Positions 15,816-25,276 of a stretch of 64,000 nucleotides of DNA are shown in pieces; position 1 is the stretch's first letter; the number at the start of each line of letters is the position of its first letter. Both the position numbers and the translations under genes were made by a program. The notes under the pieces are model-generated. The model did no database searches. It saw only the letters and a program-made list of their open reading frames with translations, and was not told the DNA's origin. Source of the stretch: Mucilaginibacter sp. OK098 (GTDB taxonomy: Bacteria; Bacteroidota; Bacteroidia; Sphingobacteriales; Sphingobacteriaceae); NCBI RefSeq assembly GCF_900142915.1, contig NZ_FRCM01000014.1, positions 1-64,000 on the forward strand, written 5' to 3'.

Positions 15816-18800
15816 ATGAAAAAAACTTTTACCAATTATGGTGGCTGCTATGACGTCCATCATCGGGGTAAATTCATGAAGGGACTGTTTAGATACGGGA
15901 CACTGTTCATGCTTTTACTTCTCTCCCTCTCCACTTTCGCACAAAGTACGGTACAAGGTACAGTTAATGACGAAAAAGGGCAATCCATTCCAGGCGTAAC
16001 CATAAAAGTTAAAGGCACAACTGCCGGCACGATTACGGATATTAACGGGAAATTTTCCATCGCTGCTGATAAAGGAGCAATACTAGTGTTCACATTTTTA
16101 GGCTATGAGGAAAAAAACATTAAGATTACCGACCAGAAAACTTACAATGTGTCGCTGGAGCCTGCCTCCTCAACACTTAATGAAGTTGTGGTGGTAGGTT
16201 ATGGTACGCAAAAAAAGGCCTCCTTAACAGGCTCCGTTACCTCGGTAAGCAGCCATGAGATTGTAACTACCAAAAATGAGAACATTGAAAACATGCTTAC
16301 CGGTAAGGTTGCAGGTTTACAGGTGGTACAAAACACATCTGAACCTGGAGACTTTTCAAACAACATTTCAATCCGCGGCATGGGCAACCCGCTAATTGTA
16401 ATTGATGGTGTTGAACAACCTAACTTTTCTGTTACCGGCGGCAATGGCGATAACAATGTAGGTACAAGTAACATTTTTTCGCGGCTTGACCCGAACGATG
16501 TTGAAAGTATTTCAGTTCTAAAAGACGCCTCTGCCGCAGTTTACGGTGTTAAGGCTGCAAATGGTGTAATCCTCATCACCACAAAAAAAGGAAAACCCGG
16601 AATGCTTCAGCTTAGCTATACCGGAACTTACGGCTGGCAGGTACCCTCGGGTTTACCCAAACCGGTAAACGCTACAGATTACATGACGCTTGTTAACCAG
16701 CAGGCTTTGCACCAGGCTAACGGTGGAAACCTGGTTTATACCCCGGCAGATTTTGCAGCTTACGCCAACGGCACCAAACAAAGTACTGATTGGTACGATG
16801 CCACTTTCAAAAAGTCGGCAATGCAGCAACAGCATAACCTTACGGCAACCGGCGGCACTGAAAATACGCAGTACCTGTTAAGTGGCGGCTTTACCGACCA
16901 GGACGGGATCTTAGCCAGCAACGATCTTAATTACAAGCGTTACAACGTGCGTTCAAATATCACCAGTAAAGTAGGTAAAAACATTACTGTTAATTTAAAT
17001 ATGAGCGCCATTTCTGATAAAAAGAACTCGCCTGCACAGTCATTCTGGTACACTACCAGGGAAGCCTGGCGCGAGCTACCTACCCAGCCTTTTTATGCCA
17101 ACAACAACCCTCTGTACCTGTTTAATGGCACGGTTGATGGTGGCAACCCCCTTGCCTACGGAAGCTCGGACGTTAACGGCTATAGCACACAAACCAATAA
17201 ATTCTTTGACGGATCATTAAGCATTGAATATAAAGTGCCGTTTGTTCCGGGCCTTTCTATAAAGGGTTTATATAGCTATGATGAACAGATCCAGGACAAT
17301 AAACTGTTCCAAAAATCATATAACCTTTATAGTTATGATGATGCAACAAAAACATACATTCCATCGCTTAATAATTCGCCAGCGTTTGTACAAAGGCAAT
17401 ATTATGATTATCCTAAAAATACAGATCAGTTCTCCATTAATTATGCGCATACTTTTGGCGGGGCGCATAACATAACGGCGCTGTTGCTTTATGAAGGAAA
17501 TGAGCAAAGCGGTGATAACTTTGGCGCCTACAGACAACTTGCAATACCTGTTGACCAGATAATTGCGGGTAATGCATCAAACCAGAATGCCAGCCAGGAC
17601 GGCAGCAATACCGCTTTATACCAATATGCAACAAACTCAATTGTAGGTCGTGTCACTTATGACTATAAGGGTAAATACCTGGCCGAGTTTAGCTTCAGGG
17701 ATGATAAGTCGTCAAGGTTCGCACCAAGCCAGGGATGGGGATTTTTCCCATCAGCTTCCTTAGGATGGCGCATATCTGAAGAGGAATTTTGGAAAAATTC
17801 ATCTGCCTTATCATTTATTGATAATTTAAAGCTTCGCAGCTCTTATGGTGTATTGGGTGATGACGGCTCATTATACTATCAGTTTTTAACCGGGTACAAT
17901 TATCCGGCAGGTGGTTCAAATAACCAGTTGCCTGGTGGCGCCGTGTTTGGCAATACGTTCATAAATGCTGTTCAAAGCAAGGGGATTCCTAACCCTAACA
18001 TCACCTGGTCAACCTCACATACATTTGATGCGGGTATTGATATTGATGCATGGAAGGGGCTATTCAACATCACATTTGATTATTTTATCCGCGACAGGAA
18101 GGGTTTGCTTGCATCAGCAGTTTTGCAAGTACCCGATGTGCTCGGAGCTCCGCTGCCACAGGACAACCTAAATGGCGACAGGACCAAAGGATTTGATTTT
18201 GAAGTTGGTCACAGAGGCAGCATAGGTAAATTCAGATATAACGTAAAGGGCACATTCCTGTATACCAATACCATGAACACCACTTTTGCTGAATCCAAAA
18301 AAGGCAATTCCTATCTTGATTGGCAAGGTATGAATACCAACAGGAACCAGGGAATCCAGATGGGTTATGGCAGCGTGGGACAATATCAGAACTATCAGCA
18401 AATTTTAAACAGCCCGGTTTATGCTAACAGGGCTGTAGTAGTAGGTGATTACATTTACCAGGACTGGAATGGCGATGGGCAAATTGATGGCAATGATGTG
18501 CATCCTATAGCTTATGGCGGCAATCCGAACGGCGGGCCGGCAATTCCCAAAATAACCTACGGCCTTACCCTTGGCGGTTCGTATGGAAGCCTTGACTTTA
18601 ACCTGTTGTTCCAGGGAACCGGGATGTACAGCGTTTCATACATCGAGCAGTTAAACATCCCGCTTTGGGGTGGTGGCAGTGCCCTTACACAGTTCACAAA
18701 CGACTGGCATCCGGCTGATCCGACTGCTGACCCTTACAACCCGAATACCGTATGGGTACCAGGCAAATTTGCCTACACCGGCACAACTGCCAATACCAAC

Positions 18801-19043
18801 TCATCATTCAATTTTGTTAATGCGGCTTATTTAAGGCTAAAAAGTGCTGAAATAGGCTATAGCTTGCCAGGCAGGGCATTAAAGGTAATAGGCGTTAGGG
18901 GGGTAAGGATATTTGCAAACGGCTATAACCTGTTTACTATCACAAATGTAAAATACGTCGATCCGGAACATCCATCAGGTACTTACGGTTATTTATACCC
19001 GCTCGACAAATTGTTTAACATTGGCTTGGATGTCAAATTCTAA
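15816..19043 (+). CDS. SusC/RagA-family TonB-linked outer-membrane protein
   Basis: A glycan importer that forms the outer-membrane channel beneath a SusD lid. From ATG 15816 (1075 aa) there is a long N-region and a hydrophobic signal core ending SLSTFAQ (about residues 21-43), a CarboxypepD_reg-like domain (GTVNDEKGQSIPGVTIKVKGT), the conserved NEVVVVGYGTQKKASLTGSV TonB-box/plug start, the plug (ISIRGMGNPLIVIDGV; LKDASAAVYGVKAANGVILITTKKG), and a barrel ending NIGLDVKF. The upstream frame to TTG 15729 lacks signal character; ATG 15876 is an alternative start. susD follows 13 bases later. Confidence 0.95.
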   Translation: MKKTFTNYGGCYDVHHRGKFMKGLFRYGTLFMLLLLSLSTFAQSTVQGTVNDEKGQSIPGVTIKVKGTTAGTITDINGKFSIAADKGAILVFTFLGYEEKNIKITDQKTYNVSLEPASSTLNEVVVVGYGTQKKASLTGSVTSVSSHEIVTTKNENIENMLTGKVAGLQVVQNTSEPGDFSNNISIRGMGNPLIVIDGVEQPNFSVTGGNGDNNVGTSNIFSRLDPNDVESISVLKDASAAVYGVKAANGVILITTKKGKPGMLQLSYTGTYGWQVPSGLPKPVNATDYMTLVNQQALHQANGGNLVYTPADFAAYANGTKQSTDWYDATFKKSAMQQQHNLTATGGTENTQYLLSGGFTDQDGILASNDLNYKRYNVRSNITSKVGKNITVNLNMSAISDKKNSPAQSFWYTTREAWRELPTQPFYANNNPLYLFNGTVDGGNPLAYGSSDVNGYSTQTNKFFDGSLSIEYKVPFVPGLSIKGLYSYDEQIQDNKLFQKSYNLYSYDDATKTYIPSLNNSPAFVQRQYYDYPKNTDQFSINYAHTFGGAHNITALLLYEGNEQSGDNFGAYRQLAIPVDQIIAGNASNQNASQDGSNTALYQYATNSIVGRVTYDYKGKYLAEFSFRDDKSSRFAPSQGWGFFPSASLGWRISEEEFWKNSSALSFIDNLKLRSSYGVLGDDGSLYYQFLTGYNYPAGGSNNQLPGGAVFGNTFINAVQSKGIPNPNITWSTSHTFDAGIDIDAWKGLFNITFDYFIRDRKGLLASAVLQVPDVLGAPLPQDNLNGDRTKGFDFEVGHRGSIGKFRYNVKGTFLYTNTMNTTFAESKKGNSYLDWQGMNTNRNQGIQMGYGSVGQYQNYQQILNSPVYANRAVVVGDYIYQDWNGDGQIDGNDVHPIAYGGNPNGGPAIPKITYGLTLGGSYGSLDFNLLFQGTGMYSVSYIEQLNIPLWGGGSALTQFTNDWHPADPTADPYNPNTVWVPGKFAYTGTTANTNSSFNFVNAAYLRLKSAEIGYSLPGRALKVIGVRGVRIFANGYNLFTITNVKYVDPEHPSGTYGYLYPLDKLFNIGLDVKF

Positions 19044-19056
19044 TCAGCAACAGATC

Positions 19057-20994
19057 ATGAAAAAATATAAATATTTAATATTATTGGTATTCTTAATGGC
19101 GGGGATCTCGGCTTGCAGAAAGCTAAATATCCCTCCTAAAAATATCATCCAGGATCCGGACGTTTTCACGTCAAACGGTGGGATCCAGGCTTATATGGCA
19201 CGCCTTTACAGCGAATTGCCTATTGAAGATTTCAGGTATTCACCTCAAAGAGGATTAAACTTTTTTTGGATCATCAGCCCTACTCCGGCTACAACCGGCG
19301 AAGCATTAAGCCGTGACCAAACAGGCTCGATGCAGGAAAATCTTGGTGGATGGAATTGGGGTTTCTGGGGAGGTTCATATACTATAATACACGATTGTGA
19401 TTACTTTATTCAAACCTTGCCTAAATACGCAAGCACTTACAGCACAGCACAGGTAAATGCTTGGCTTGGCGAAGCTTACTTTATCCGCGGCATGACTTAC
19501 TTTGCACTCGTAAAACGAGTAGGCGGTGTTCCAATTGTAAATACAGTTTTAAATTACACACCGGGATCTGATGTTACTGATCTTAAAGTGCCCCGTTCAT
19601 CTGAACAGGCGGTTTGGGACCAGGTAGGCAGCGATTTCGATTTTGCAATAGCTAACCTGCCTGCAGTAAATACTGATTATGGTGATGGAAGCCGTGCAAA
19701 TAAATATGTTGCAGCGGCATTCAAGTCAAGAGCTATGTTATACGCCGGTTCTATAGCGAAGTATAACACCGCTACCTTATTTGATGCTAATAAGAACCAG
19801 CTTTGCGGTATCCCTGCAAGTGCTGCAGCTTCGTATTTTCAAAAGGCCTATGATGCAGCAAAAATGCTGGATGGCGTTTATAGCCTTTATCTATCGGCAT
19901 GGTCTGCAACAGACAAAACCGCGCAATATCAGAACTTCATAAACCTGTTTTTTGATGCGGCAAGCAAGGAGAATATTTTTGTACGCGAATACAATTATCC
20001 AAACTCGGTACACGGTTATGATGCTTACAATGTTCCCCGCCAGCTGATAGGGCCAAATGGCTATTCATCCGAAGTAAACCCAACGCTCAATTTTGTGGAG
20101 ATGTTTGGCGGCTTACCTAAAAATGCCGATGGTACCCTTAAAACACTTGATGCAAGCGGACACTACATCATGTACAACAATACAATGGACCTGTTTGCCA
20201 ATGCCGAGCCAAGGTTAAGGGCTACGGTGATATTTCCGGGTGATGCCTTTAAAGGACAAAATATCGAGATCCGCCGCGGTATTTATACGGCTTCGTCTGC
20301 AGGTGGGATCAGTCCGTTGCTGCCGGCCGGATCAAGGTCACAGTATCCGCTTACAAATCTTGTAATCTCATCTACCTCTACCCAAACAGCTTATAAGCTA
20401 CCAAACGGAACGTTGATGAACCCTGCCGGATTAAGCGGAATTTTTACAGGCGATCAAACCTGCGCAATTTCAGGCTTTTCTGTCAGAAAATGGCTTGATC
20501 CGAACCTGCCAACTTCACAGGCAAAGGAAAATAATGAAACCCAAACATGGATAGAGATGCGTTATGCCGAGGTATTATTAAACCGCGCCGAAGCTGAACT
20601 TGAACTGGGCAGTGCGGGTACTAATGGTGCGAATGCGGCAGATGCTTTTACCGTTATCAACCAGATCCGTTCAAGGGCAGGAGCAACTCTATTAGCCGGT
20701 ACAGGTTCGCTTACCATTGATACTTTACGTATGGAAAGAAGAAAAGAACTTGCCTTTGAGAATAAAACCTATTGGGATTTAAAGAGATGGAGAATATTTG
20801 ACAAGGAGCAAAATGGAACTATTTATAAAATATTAATGCCATTTTATTCGTCAGATGCCGGTAAATTCTTCTTTGACGCGCGTACCGACGAAAGGAATGA
20901 CATTTATACTTACGACCCAAGGTGGTATTATGAGCAGATTCCGCAAGGCGCTATACAGAAAAGCACTAACTTAATTCAGAACCCAGGTTATTAA
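19057..20994 (+). CDS. SusD/RagB-family nutrient-binding lipoprotein
   Basis: The surface glycan-binding partner of the preceding SusC. The lipoprotein signal has its lipobox cysteine at residue 20 (AGISACRK). The 645-residue body has the SusD TPR-like pattern (AWLGEAYFIRGMTYFALVKRVGGVPIV near 145-170) and the C-terminal family block (WIEMRYAEVLLNRAEAELE; RMERRKELAFENKTYWDLKRW). It starts at ATG 19057, 13 bases after susC; an upstream frame overlapping susC is rejected. Followed 10 bases later by the DUF3823 gene, forming a susC-susD-DUF3823 operon closed by a strong terminator. Confidence 0.95.
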   Translation: MKKYKYLILLVFLMAGISACRKLNIPPKNIIQDPDVFTSNGGIQAYMARLYSELPIEDFRYSPQRGLNFFWIISPTPATTGEALSRDQTGSMQENLGGWNWGFWGGSYTIIHDCDYFIQTLPKYASTYSTAQVNAWLGEAYFIRGMTYFALVKRVGGVPIVNTVLNYTPGSDVTDLKVPRSSEQAVWDQVGSDFDFAIANLPAVNTDYGDGSRANKYVAAAFKSRAMLYAGSIAKYNTATLFDANKNQLCGIPASAAASYFQKAYDAAKMLDGVYSLYLSAWSATDKTAQYQNFINLFFDAASKENIFVREYNYPNSVHGYDAYNVPRQLIGPNGYSSEVNPTLNFVEMFGGLPKNADGTLKTLDASGHYIMYNNTMDLFANAEPRLRATVIFPGDAFKGQNIEIRRGIYTASSAGGISPLLPAGSRSQYPLTNLVISSTSTQTAYKLPNGTLMNPAGLSGIFTGDQTCAISGFSVRKWLDPNLPTSQAKENNETQTWIEMRYAEVLLNRAEAELELGSAGTNGANAADAFTVINQIRSRAGATLLAGTGSLTIDTLRMERRKELAFENKTYWDLKRWRIFDKEQNGTIYKILMPFYSSDAGKFFFDARTDERNDIYTYDPRWYYEQIPQGAIQKSTNLIQNPGY

Positions 20995-21004
20995 TACATA
21001 AAAA

Positions 21005-21757
21005 ATGAAAAAGCTATTTTATACAGCAATGTGCCTGGTAGTGGTTGTTGCCAGCTCATGCAGCAAGGTAGACAACTACGCACCGCCATCGTCTACATTA
21101 TCAGGCAGTACTATCGACGCAGGCACAGGGCAAACCGTGCAAACAGAAATTGGCGGTGGCGGCACACGCGTTAAACTGCTTGAAACAAGCTATAGCGCTA
21201 ACCCTACGCCCTATTATTTCCAGTCGATGCCGGATGGCACATTTAACAATACCAAATTATTTGCCGCAACCTATAAGATTTCGGTAGAAGGGCCTTTTGT
21301 GCCGATTGTACAAACCGATAACACAGGCACTGTTACTTCAGACGCCAGCCAAACCATTGTTTTAAAAGGTTCGGCAACCGTTAACTTTAAAGTTCAGCCA
21401 TTTTTAAGGATTGAGTGGGTTGGCAAACCTGTTTTTAATGCCGATAAAACGGTAACTGCCCAGGTTAAAATTACCCGTGGTACCGACAATGCGGCTTACC
21501 AGCTTGATGTAACCAACATTAACCTGTATGTAAGCAATACCCAATACGATGGTAATAACAATTACGACCCACGGTATTCAGCCCTTGTTTCGTATAGCGG
21601 TTCGGCCGGTACCAGCCTTTTAGGGCAAACTATTACCATAACCACTATTGGCGGCGCATTGCCTGCACAGGATGTTTACTTCAGGGTTGGCGCCAGGATA
21701 AACGCCGGTCTCGACGAATACAATTACAGCACGCCTGTTAATGTACAATATCCATGA
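21005..21757 (+). CDS. DUF3823 surface lipoprotein
   Basis: A 250-residue lipoprotein (signal VVVASSCSK, cysteine at ~19) with the DUF3823 pattern: an N-terminal carboxypeptidase-regulatory-like beta-sandwich (STLSGSTIDAGTGQTVQTEIGGGGTRVKLLE) and a second beta-rich domain (VNFKVQPFLRIEW). By family knowledge such proteins accompany SusC/SusD pairs and are thought to be accessory surface glycan-binding proteins. It is the third gene of the operon, 10 bases after susD. Confidence 0.88.
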   Translation: MKKLFYTAMCLVVVVASSCSKVDNYAPPSSTLSGSTIDAGTGQTVQTEIGGGGTRVKLLETSYSANPTPYYFQSMPDGTFNNTKLFAATYKISVEGPFVPIVQTDNTGTVTSDASQTIVLKGSATVNFKVQPFLRIEWVGKPVFNADKTVTAQVKITRGTDNAAYQLDVTNINLYVSNTQYDGNNNYDPRYSALVSYSGSAGTSLLGQTITITTIGGALPAQDVYFRVGARINAGLDEYNYSTPVNVQYP

Positions 21758-21768
21758 TAACTATTTTG

Positions 21769-21794
21769 AGCAGGGCTTCGGCCCTGCTTTTTTT
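21769..21794 (+). terminator. Strong intrinsic terminator after the susCD-DUF3823 operon
   Basis: AGCAGGGC-TTCG-GCCCTGCT gives a perfect 8-bp stem with a UUCG-type tetraloop, followed by a run of T to 21794. It begins 11 bases after the stop codon and separates the transport operon from the enzyme genes. Confidence 0.92.
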
Positions 21795-21828
21795 ACCCTA
21801 CAGCTACTTATAATAAATTATTATCTTA

Positions 21829-24015
21829 ATGAAAAGATCTATCCTGTTTTATAGCCTGATGGTTACATCATTTTCCCTGTTTGCGCAGCAAAATGACCGG
21901 GCTACCGGGCAGCTTCTCCAAAAAACCGCTTTTCAAACCAGCAGCCCCTGGATGCCGGAGATTGATGTACGATCAGACATTGCCATTGTTTATGGTGCTA
22001 ATGATCGCGCCGGAATGACCTTTGAACAACGCGTACAATCATGGCGCGACCATGGCTACCAGGTAAACTTTATGACAGGCATTGCCTGGGGCCAGTATTA
22101 TGATTATTTTTTGGGCAAGTGGGATGGCAAAAACCACCTTGGCGTTGGCCAGGTGACCATTAAGGGCGATACCATTATGCATGGCCGGAACATGCCTTAT
22201 GTAGTGCCTGTACAATCGTTTATTGATTATATGAAAACGGCTGTGGTTAAAAGGGTGATTGATGCCAACATTACCACTATATTTTTAGAAGAGCCCGAAT
22301 TTTGGGCGCGCGCAGGATACAGCGCGCCATTTAAAGAAGAGTGGCAAAAATATTACGGCTTTCCATGGAAACCCCAGGATGCATCAGCCGAAAACACCTA
22401 TCTATCGAGCAAACTAAAATATCATTTATACTATGACGCTATAAAGCAGGTATCCGAATACGCCAAATCATACGGCAAAAATAAAGGGGTGGACGTTAAG
22501 GTTTTTATAGCTACACACTCCCTTGTTAATTATTCATCATGGCAAATTGTAAGCCCGGAAGCAAGTCTGGCCTCATTACCCAGCATTGATGGCTACATAG
22601 CCCAGGTGTGGACCGGCACCGCCCGTGAACCTACTTACTTTAACGGGATCCAAAAAGAACGTGTTTTTGAAAATGCCTTTCTTGAATATGGCTCGGCCGT
22701 TTCAATGACAGCGCCAACAAAACGCAAGATGTTCCTTTTAACAGACCCTATTGAAGACCGCGTGCATGACTGGAGCGATTACAAGCGCAATTACCAGGCA
22801 ACATTTACCGCCAAACTTTTATATCCCATGGTTGCCGATTACGAGGTAATGCCATGGCCTGAGCGCATTTATACCCATCCATACCCTGTATTGGGCAGCA
22901 ACGAAAAGATCCTGATCCCCCAGTTTTACTCAACCCAAATGCAGATAATGGTTAATGCTTTAAACAGCATGCCAAAATCAGCCAACCAGGTATCGGGTGT
23001 TAATGGTGTTGGGGTGTTAATGAGCAATACGCTGATGTTCCAGCGCTTCCCAACTCATAACGGGTTCGAAGATCCGCAGTTCTCCAACTTTTATGGGCAA
23101 ACGTTGCCACTGTTAAAACGCGGTGTGCCGGTACAAACCGTGCACATGGAAAATCTTGGCTATATGGCATCATTAAAAGACATTAAGGTTTTGGTGATGA
23201 GCTACTCAAACATGAAACCGGTATCTGCAGAGATTCATACCGAATTAACAAGCTGGGTTAAAAAAGGTGGTGTATTAATTTATTGCGGCAGGGATGATGA
23301 CCCTTACCAATCTGTAATGGAATGGTGGGATACCAAAGGCAATAAGTTTACAGCGCCATCACAGCACCTGTTCAAGCTGCTTGGCATAAAACCAACAAAA
23401 GAGAATGAAAGATTCAAAGTTGGTAAAGGTGCGGTTTATGTGTTAAGGCAAAATCCTAAAGAGTTTGTGATGCAGGCTAATAACGACGATACGTTCATCA
23501 ACCTGGTAAAAAAGGGATATGAAAAAGATGCCAAAGCCGGCGAGCTGGTATTTAAAAACAGCTTGTATCTGGAAAGAGGCCCGTACGATGTGGTTTCGGT
23601 ACTTGATGAAAATGCAGACAGCAAACCATACACCATAAAGGGCCCTGTTATTGACCTTTTTGATCCGCAATTGCCGGTACTTTCCGAAAAAACGCTTAAC
23701 CCCGGCGAACAGGCATTATTATATGTAGTGAATCGTGTTGCCGATAAAACAAAACCACAGGTTTTAGCATCAGCTTCCAGGATATATGATGAAAAGATCC
23801 AAAAAGGCAGCTATTCTTTTATCGCCAAAAGCCCTGTAAAAACATTAAACAGCGTACGTATACTGTTGCCTGCAGAAGCAAAGGCAACTACTGTTACCGA
23901 TAGCAAAGGACAAACCATTACTGATGTTAAAACATCGTGGGATAGCTCATCAAACACGCTATACCTCGGCTTTGCCAACAACCCCGATGGTATAAAGGTT
24001 GATCTGCAATGGTAA
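21829..24015 (+). CDS. Probable secreted glycoside hydrolase-like protein of unclassified family
   Basis: 728 residues with a signal peptide (residues 1-~20, FSLFAQQ). The N-terminal half (~45-370) reads like a TIM barrel: alternating strands and helices, aromatic-rich loops, and an acidic IFLEEPEFW (Glu154, Glu155, Glu157) at the expected end of a central strand. The middle (~385-530; VNGVGVLMSNTLMFQ; IKVLVMSYSNMKP; WVKKGGVLIYCGRDDD) resembles the class I glutamine-amidotransferase-like domain that follows the barrel in GH42-type enzymes. The C-terminus is beta-sandwich-like. I do not recognise a named GH family. Context (SusCD, GH92) suggests it acts on the same glycan. Confidence 0.75.
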   Translation: MKRSILFYSLMVTSFSLFAQQNDRATGQLLQKTAFQTSSPWMPEIDVRSDIAIVYGANDRAGMTFEQRVQSWRDHGYQVNFMTGIAWGQYYDYFLGKWDGKNHLGVGQVTIKGDTIMHGRNMPYVVPVQSFIDYMKTAVVKRVIDANITTIFLEEPEFWARAGYSAPFKEEWQKYYGFPWKPQDASAENTYLSSKLKYHLYYDAIKQVSEYAKSYGKNKGVDVKVFIATHSLVNYSSWQIVSPEASLASLPSIDGYIAQVWTGTAREPTYFNGIQKERVFENAFLEYGSAVSMTAPTKRKMFLLTDPIEDRVHDWSDYKRNYQATFTAKLLYPMVADYEVMPWPERIYTHPYPVLGSNEKILIPQFYSTQMQIMVNALNSMPKSANQVSGVNGVGVLMSNTLMFQRFPTHNGFEDPQFSNFYGQTLPLLKRGVPVQTVHMENLGYMASLKDIKVLVMSYSNMKPVSAEIHTELTSWVKKGGVLIYCGRDDDPYQSVMEWWDTKGNKFTAPSQHLFKLLGIKPTKENERFKVGKGAVYVLRQNPKEFVMQANNDDTFINLVKKGYEKDAKAGELVFKNSLYLERGPYDVVSVLDENADSKPYTIKGPVIDLFDPQLPVLSEKTLNPGEQALLYVVNRVADKTKPQVLASASRIYDEKIQKGSYSFIAKSPVKTLNSVRILLPAEAKATTVTDSKGQTITDVKTSWDSSSNTLYLGFANNPDGIKVDLQW

Positions 24016-24046
24016 AAGAACTTTTTTGAGGAAAGGTTGGTTACTT

Positions 24047-24079
24047 CCGTGCACAAGCAATTGTGCGCGGGAGTTTTTT
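24047..24079 (+). terminator. Intrinsic terminator after the 21829 gene
   Basis: CCGTGCACAA at 24047-24056 pairs with TTGTGCGCGG at 24061-24070 (one G-U) across a GCAA loop, followed by GAG and six T. It lies 32 bases after the stop codon. Confidence 0.85.
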
Positions 24080-24097
24080 GAAGGCAAAGTATTCCCG

Positions 24098-24180
24098 CCT
24101 CACCCTGCCCTCTCCAAAGGAGAGGGTTTAAGAGAGCGAAGTCAAAGCCCCTCTCCTTTGGAGAGGGGTTTGGGGTGAGG
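24098..24180. repeat. 83-bp nested inverted repeat (CCTCACCC ... GGGTGAGG)
   Basis: The ends CCTCACCC and GGGTGAGG are complementary. Inside are two further palindromes built on CCTCTCC-AAAGGAGAGG and its complement. It is intergenic, and resembles a dispersed palindromic repeat class common in Bacteroidota genomes (from memory, not searched). No coding capacity. Confidence 0.85.
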
Positions 24181-24221
24181 CAAATAAATCAAATTGAGTT
24201 AATAAATTAACCAGGAAATTT

Positions 24222-25229
24222 ATGAGAAAGCGCACATTTATTATAAATAGCATAGCAATCCTGCTGCTATTTATTTCATGCCAAAAAAGCAATACGGTTA
24301 ATGTAAACACGAAACAGCAGCTACCATCTGCCCCACCGTCTGATGGGCCAAGAGCTATCCTGAGAGGTTATCTTGAAAATGTAACTACTGCCGATGGTAA
24401 GGTTTATGCAGCTAAAGACAATACCGGCAAAACTATGGATTGCCTTAAAATAATAGCAAACCCTTCGGGCGGCTATATTGGCGTATACCATACCATGATA
24501 GCCGATACGTTTAAAACAAATGTGGCGTCCTCAACAGACCTGCTTCACTGGACATGGATCCGTGAACTTGCAGGAAGTGTTACCGGCGGTGCCTCACAAC
24601 CTACCATTGCGGCTACCTCCACAGGTGGTTTTGTTATGGTGTGGGAACAGGAGCCAAACAATCATCTTAAATTCAGCTATTTTAACAGCTGGGCCGACCT
24701 GAAAAACGGGGCAGTTGCCAAAACATACGAAGCGCCGCATACGCTTTCAACCTGTGCAGAAGGCACACCCAATATCTATTCGGCAAGCAGTACCTCGGTT
24801 GATGTTGGCTTTCATTACTGGAGCAATTGTGATGTTGACCGCCAGGCACGCGGTACCACCAACTGGACCTCCTGGAGCGCAGGCGCACAACCACAAATTG
24901 ATAATGCCATTTTATACTGGGGCGTTAAAGGCAACATTGGCGACCGCGACGGCTACCTGAATTTCCAAACCTATAATTTTGGAGTAATTGAAGGCCAGGG
25001 CACCAAGGGCGATTTTGGAGCCTGGCGATGCTACCTGTATGATTACCAAACCGGCAATGCCGATAAATTAAATATCCATACCGATGGCGGCAGCGCTGCA
25101 TTTGCAAATCCAACCATCACCTTGTTAACGGTTGGCGGTCAGCCGGCAATAGTTATGACCCAATTTATTCCATCGCAAGGTTCAGCAAGCGGCGAAGCCG
25201 GGGAGCTGATCTATTACAAAAAAATTTAA
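24222..25229 (+). CDS. Secreted lipoprotein with propeller-like (GH43/sialidase-like) sequence
   Basis: 335 residues; the lipoprotein signal is MRKRTFIINSIAILLLFISC, with the cysteine at 20. The body has repeated strand clusters with Trp/Asp motifs typical of five-bladed propellers (SSTDLLHWTWIREL, near residue 104; ASQPTIAATSTGGFVMVWEQ; GTPNIYSASST), a pattern seen in GH43-like and sialidase-like glycosidases or binding proteins. No catalytic triad can be assigned with confidence, so it may be a binding protein. It lies between the unclassified hydrolase and GH92 on the same strand, after a terminator and an inverted repeat, and is probably transcribed with the GH92 gene (47-base gap). Confidence 0.72.
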   Translation: MRKRTFIINSIAILLLFISCQKSNTVNVNTKQQLPSAPPSDGPRAILRGYLENVTTADGKVYAAKDNTGKTMDCLKIIANPSGGYIGVYHTMIADTFKTNVASSTDLLHWTWIRELAGSVTGGASQPTIAATSTGGFVMVWEQEPNNHLKFSYFNSWADLKNGAVAKTYEAPHTLSTCAEGTPNIYSASSTSVDVGFHYWSNCDVDRQARGTTNWTSWSAGAQPQIDNAILYWGVKGNIGDRDGYLNFQTYNFGVIEGQGTKGDFGAWRCYLYDYQTGNADKLNIHTDGGSAAFANPTITLLTVGGQPAIVMTQFIPSQGSASGEAGELIYYKKI

Positions 25230-25276
25230 TCCTTTAACATACAACCCAGGCCCTCTTATTAAGAACACAGTACTAC

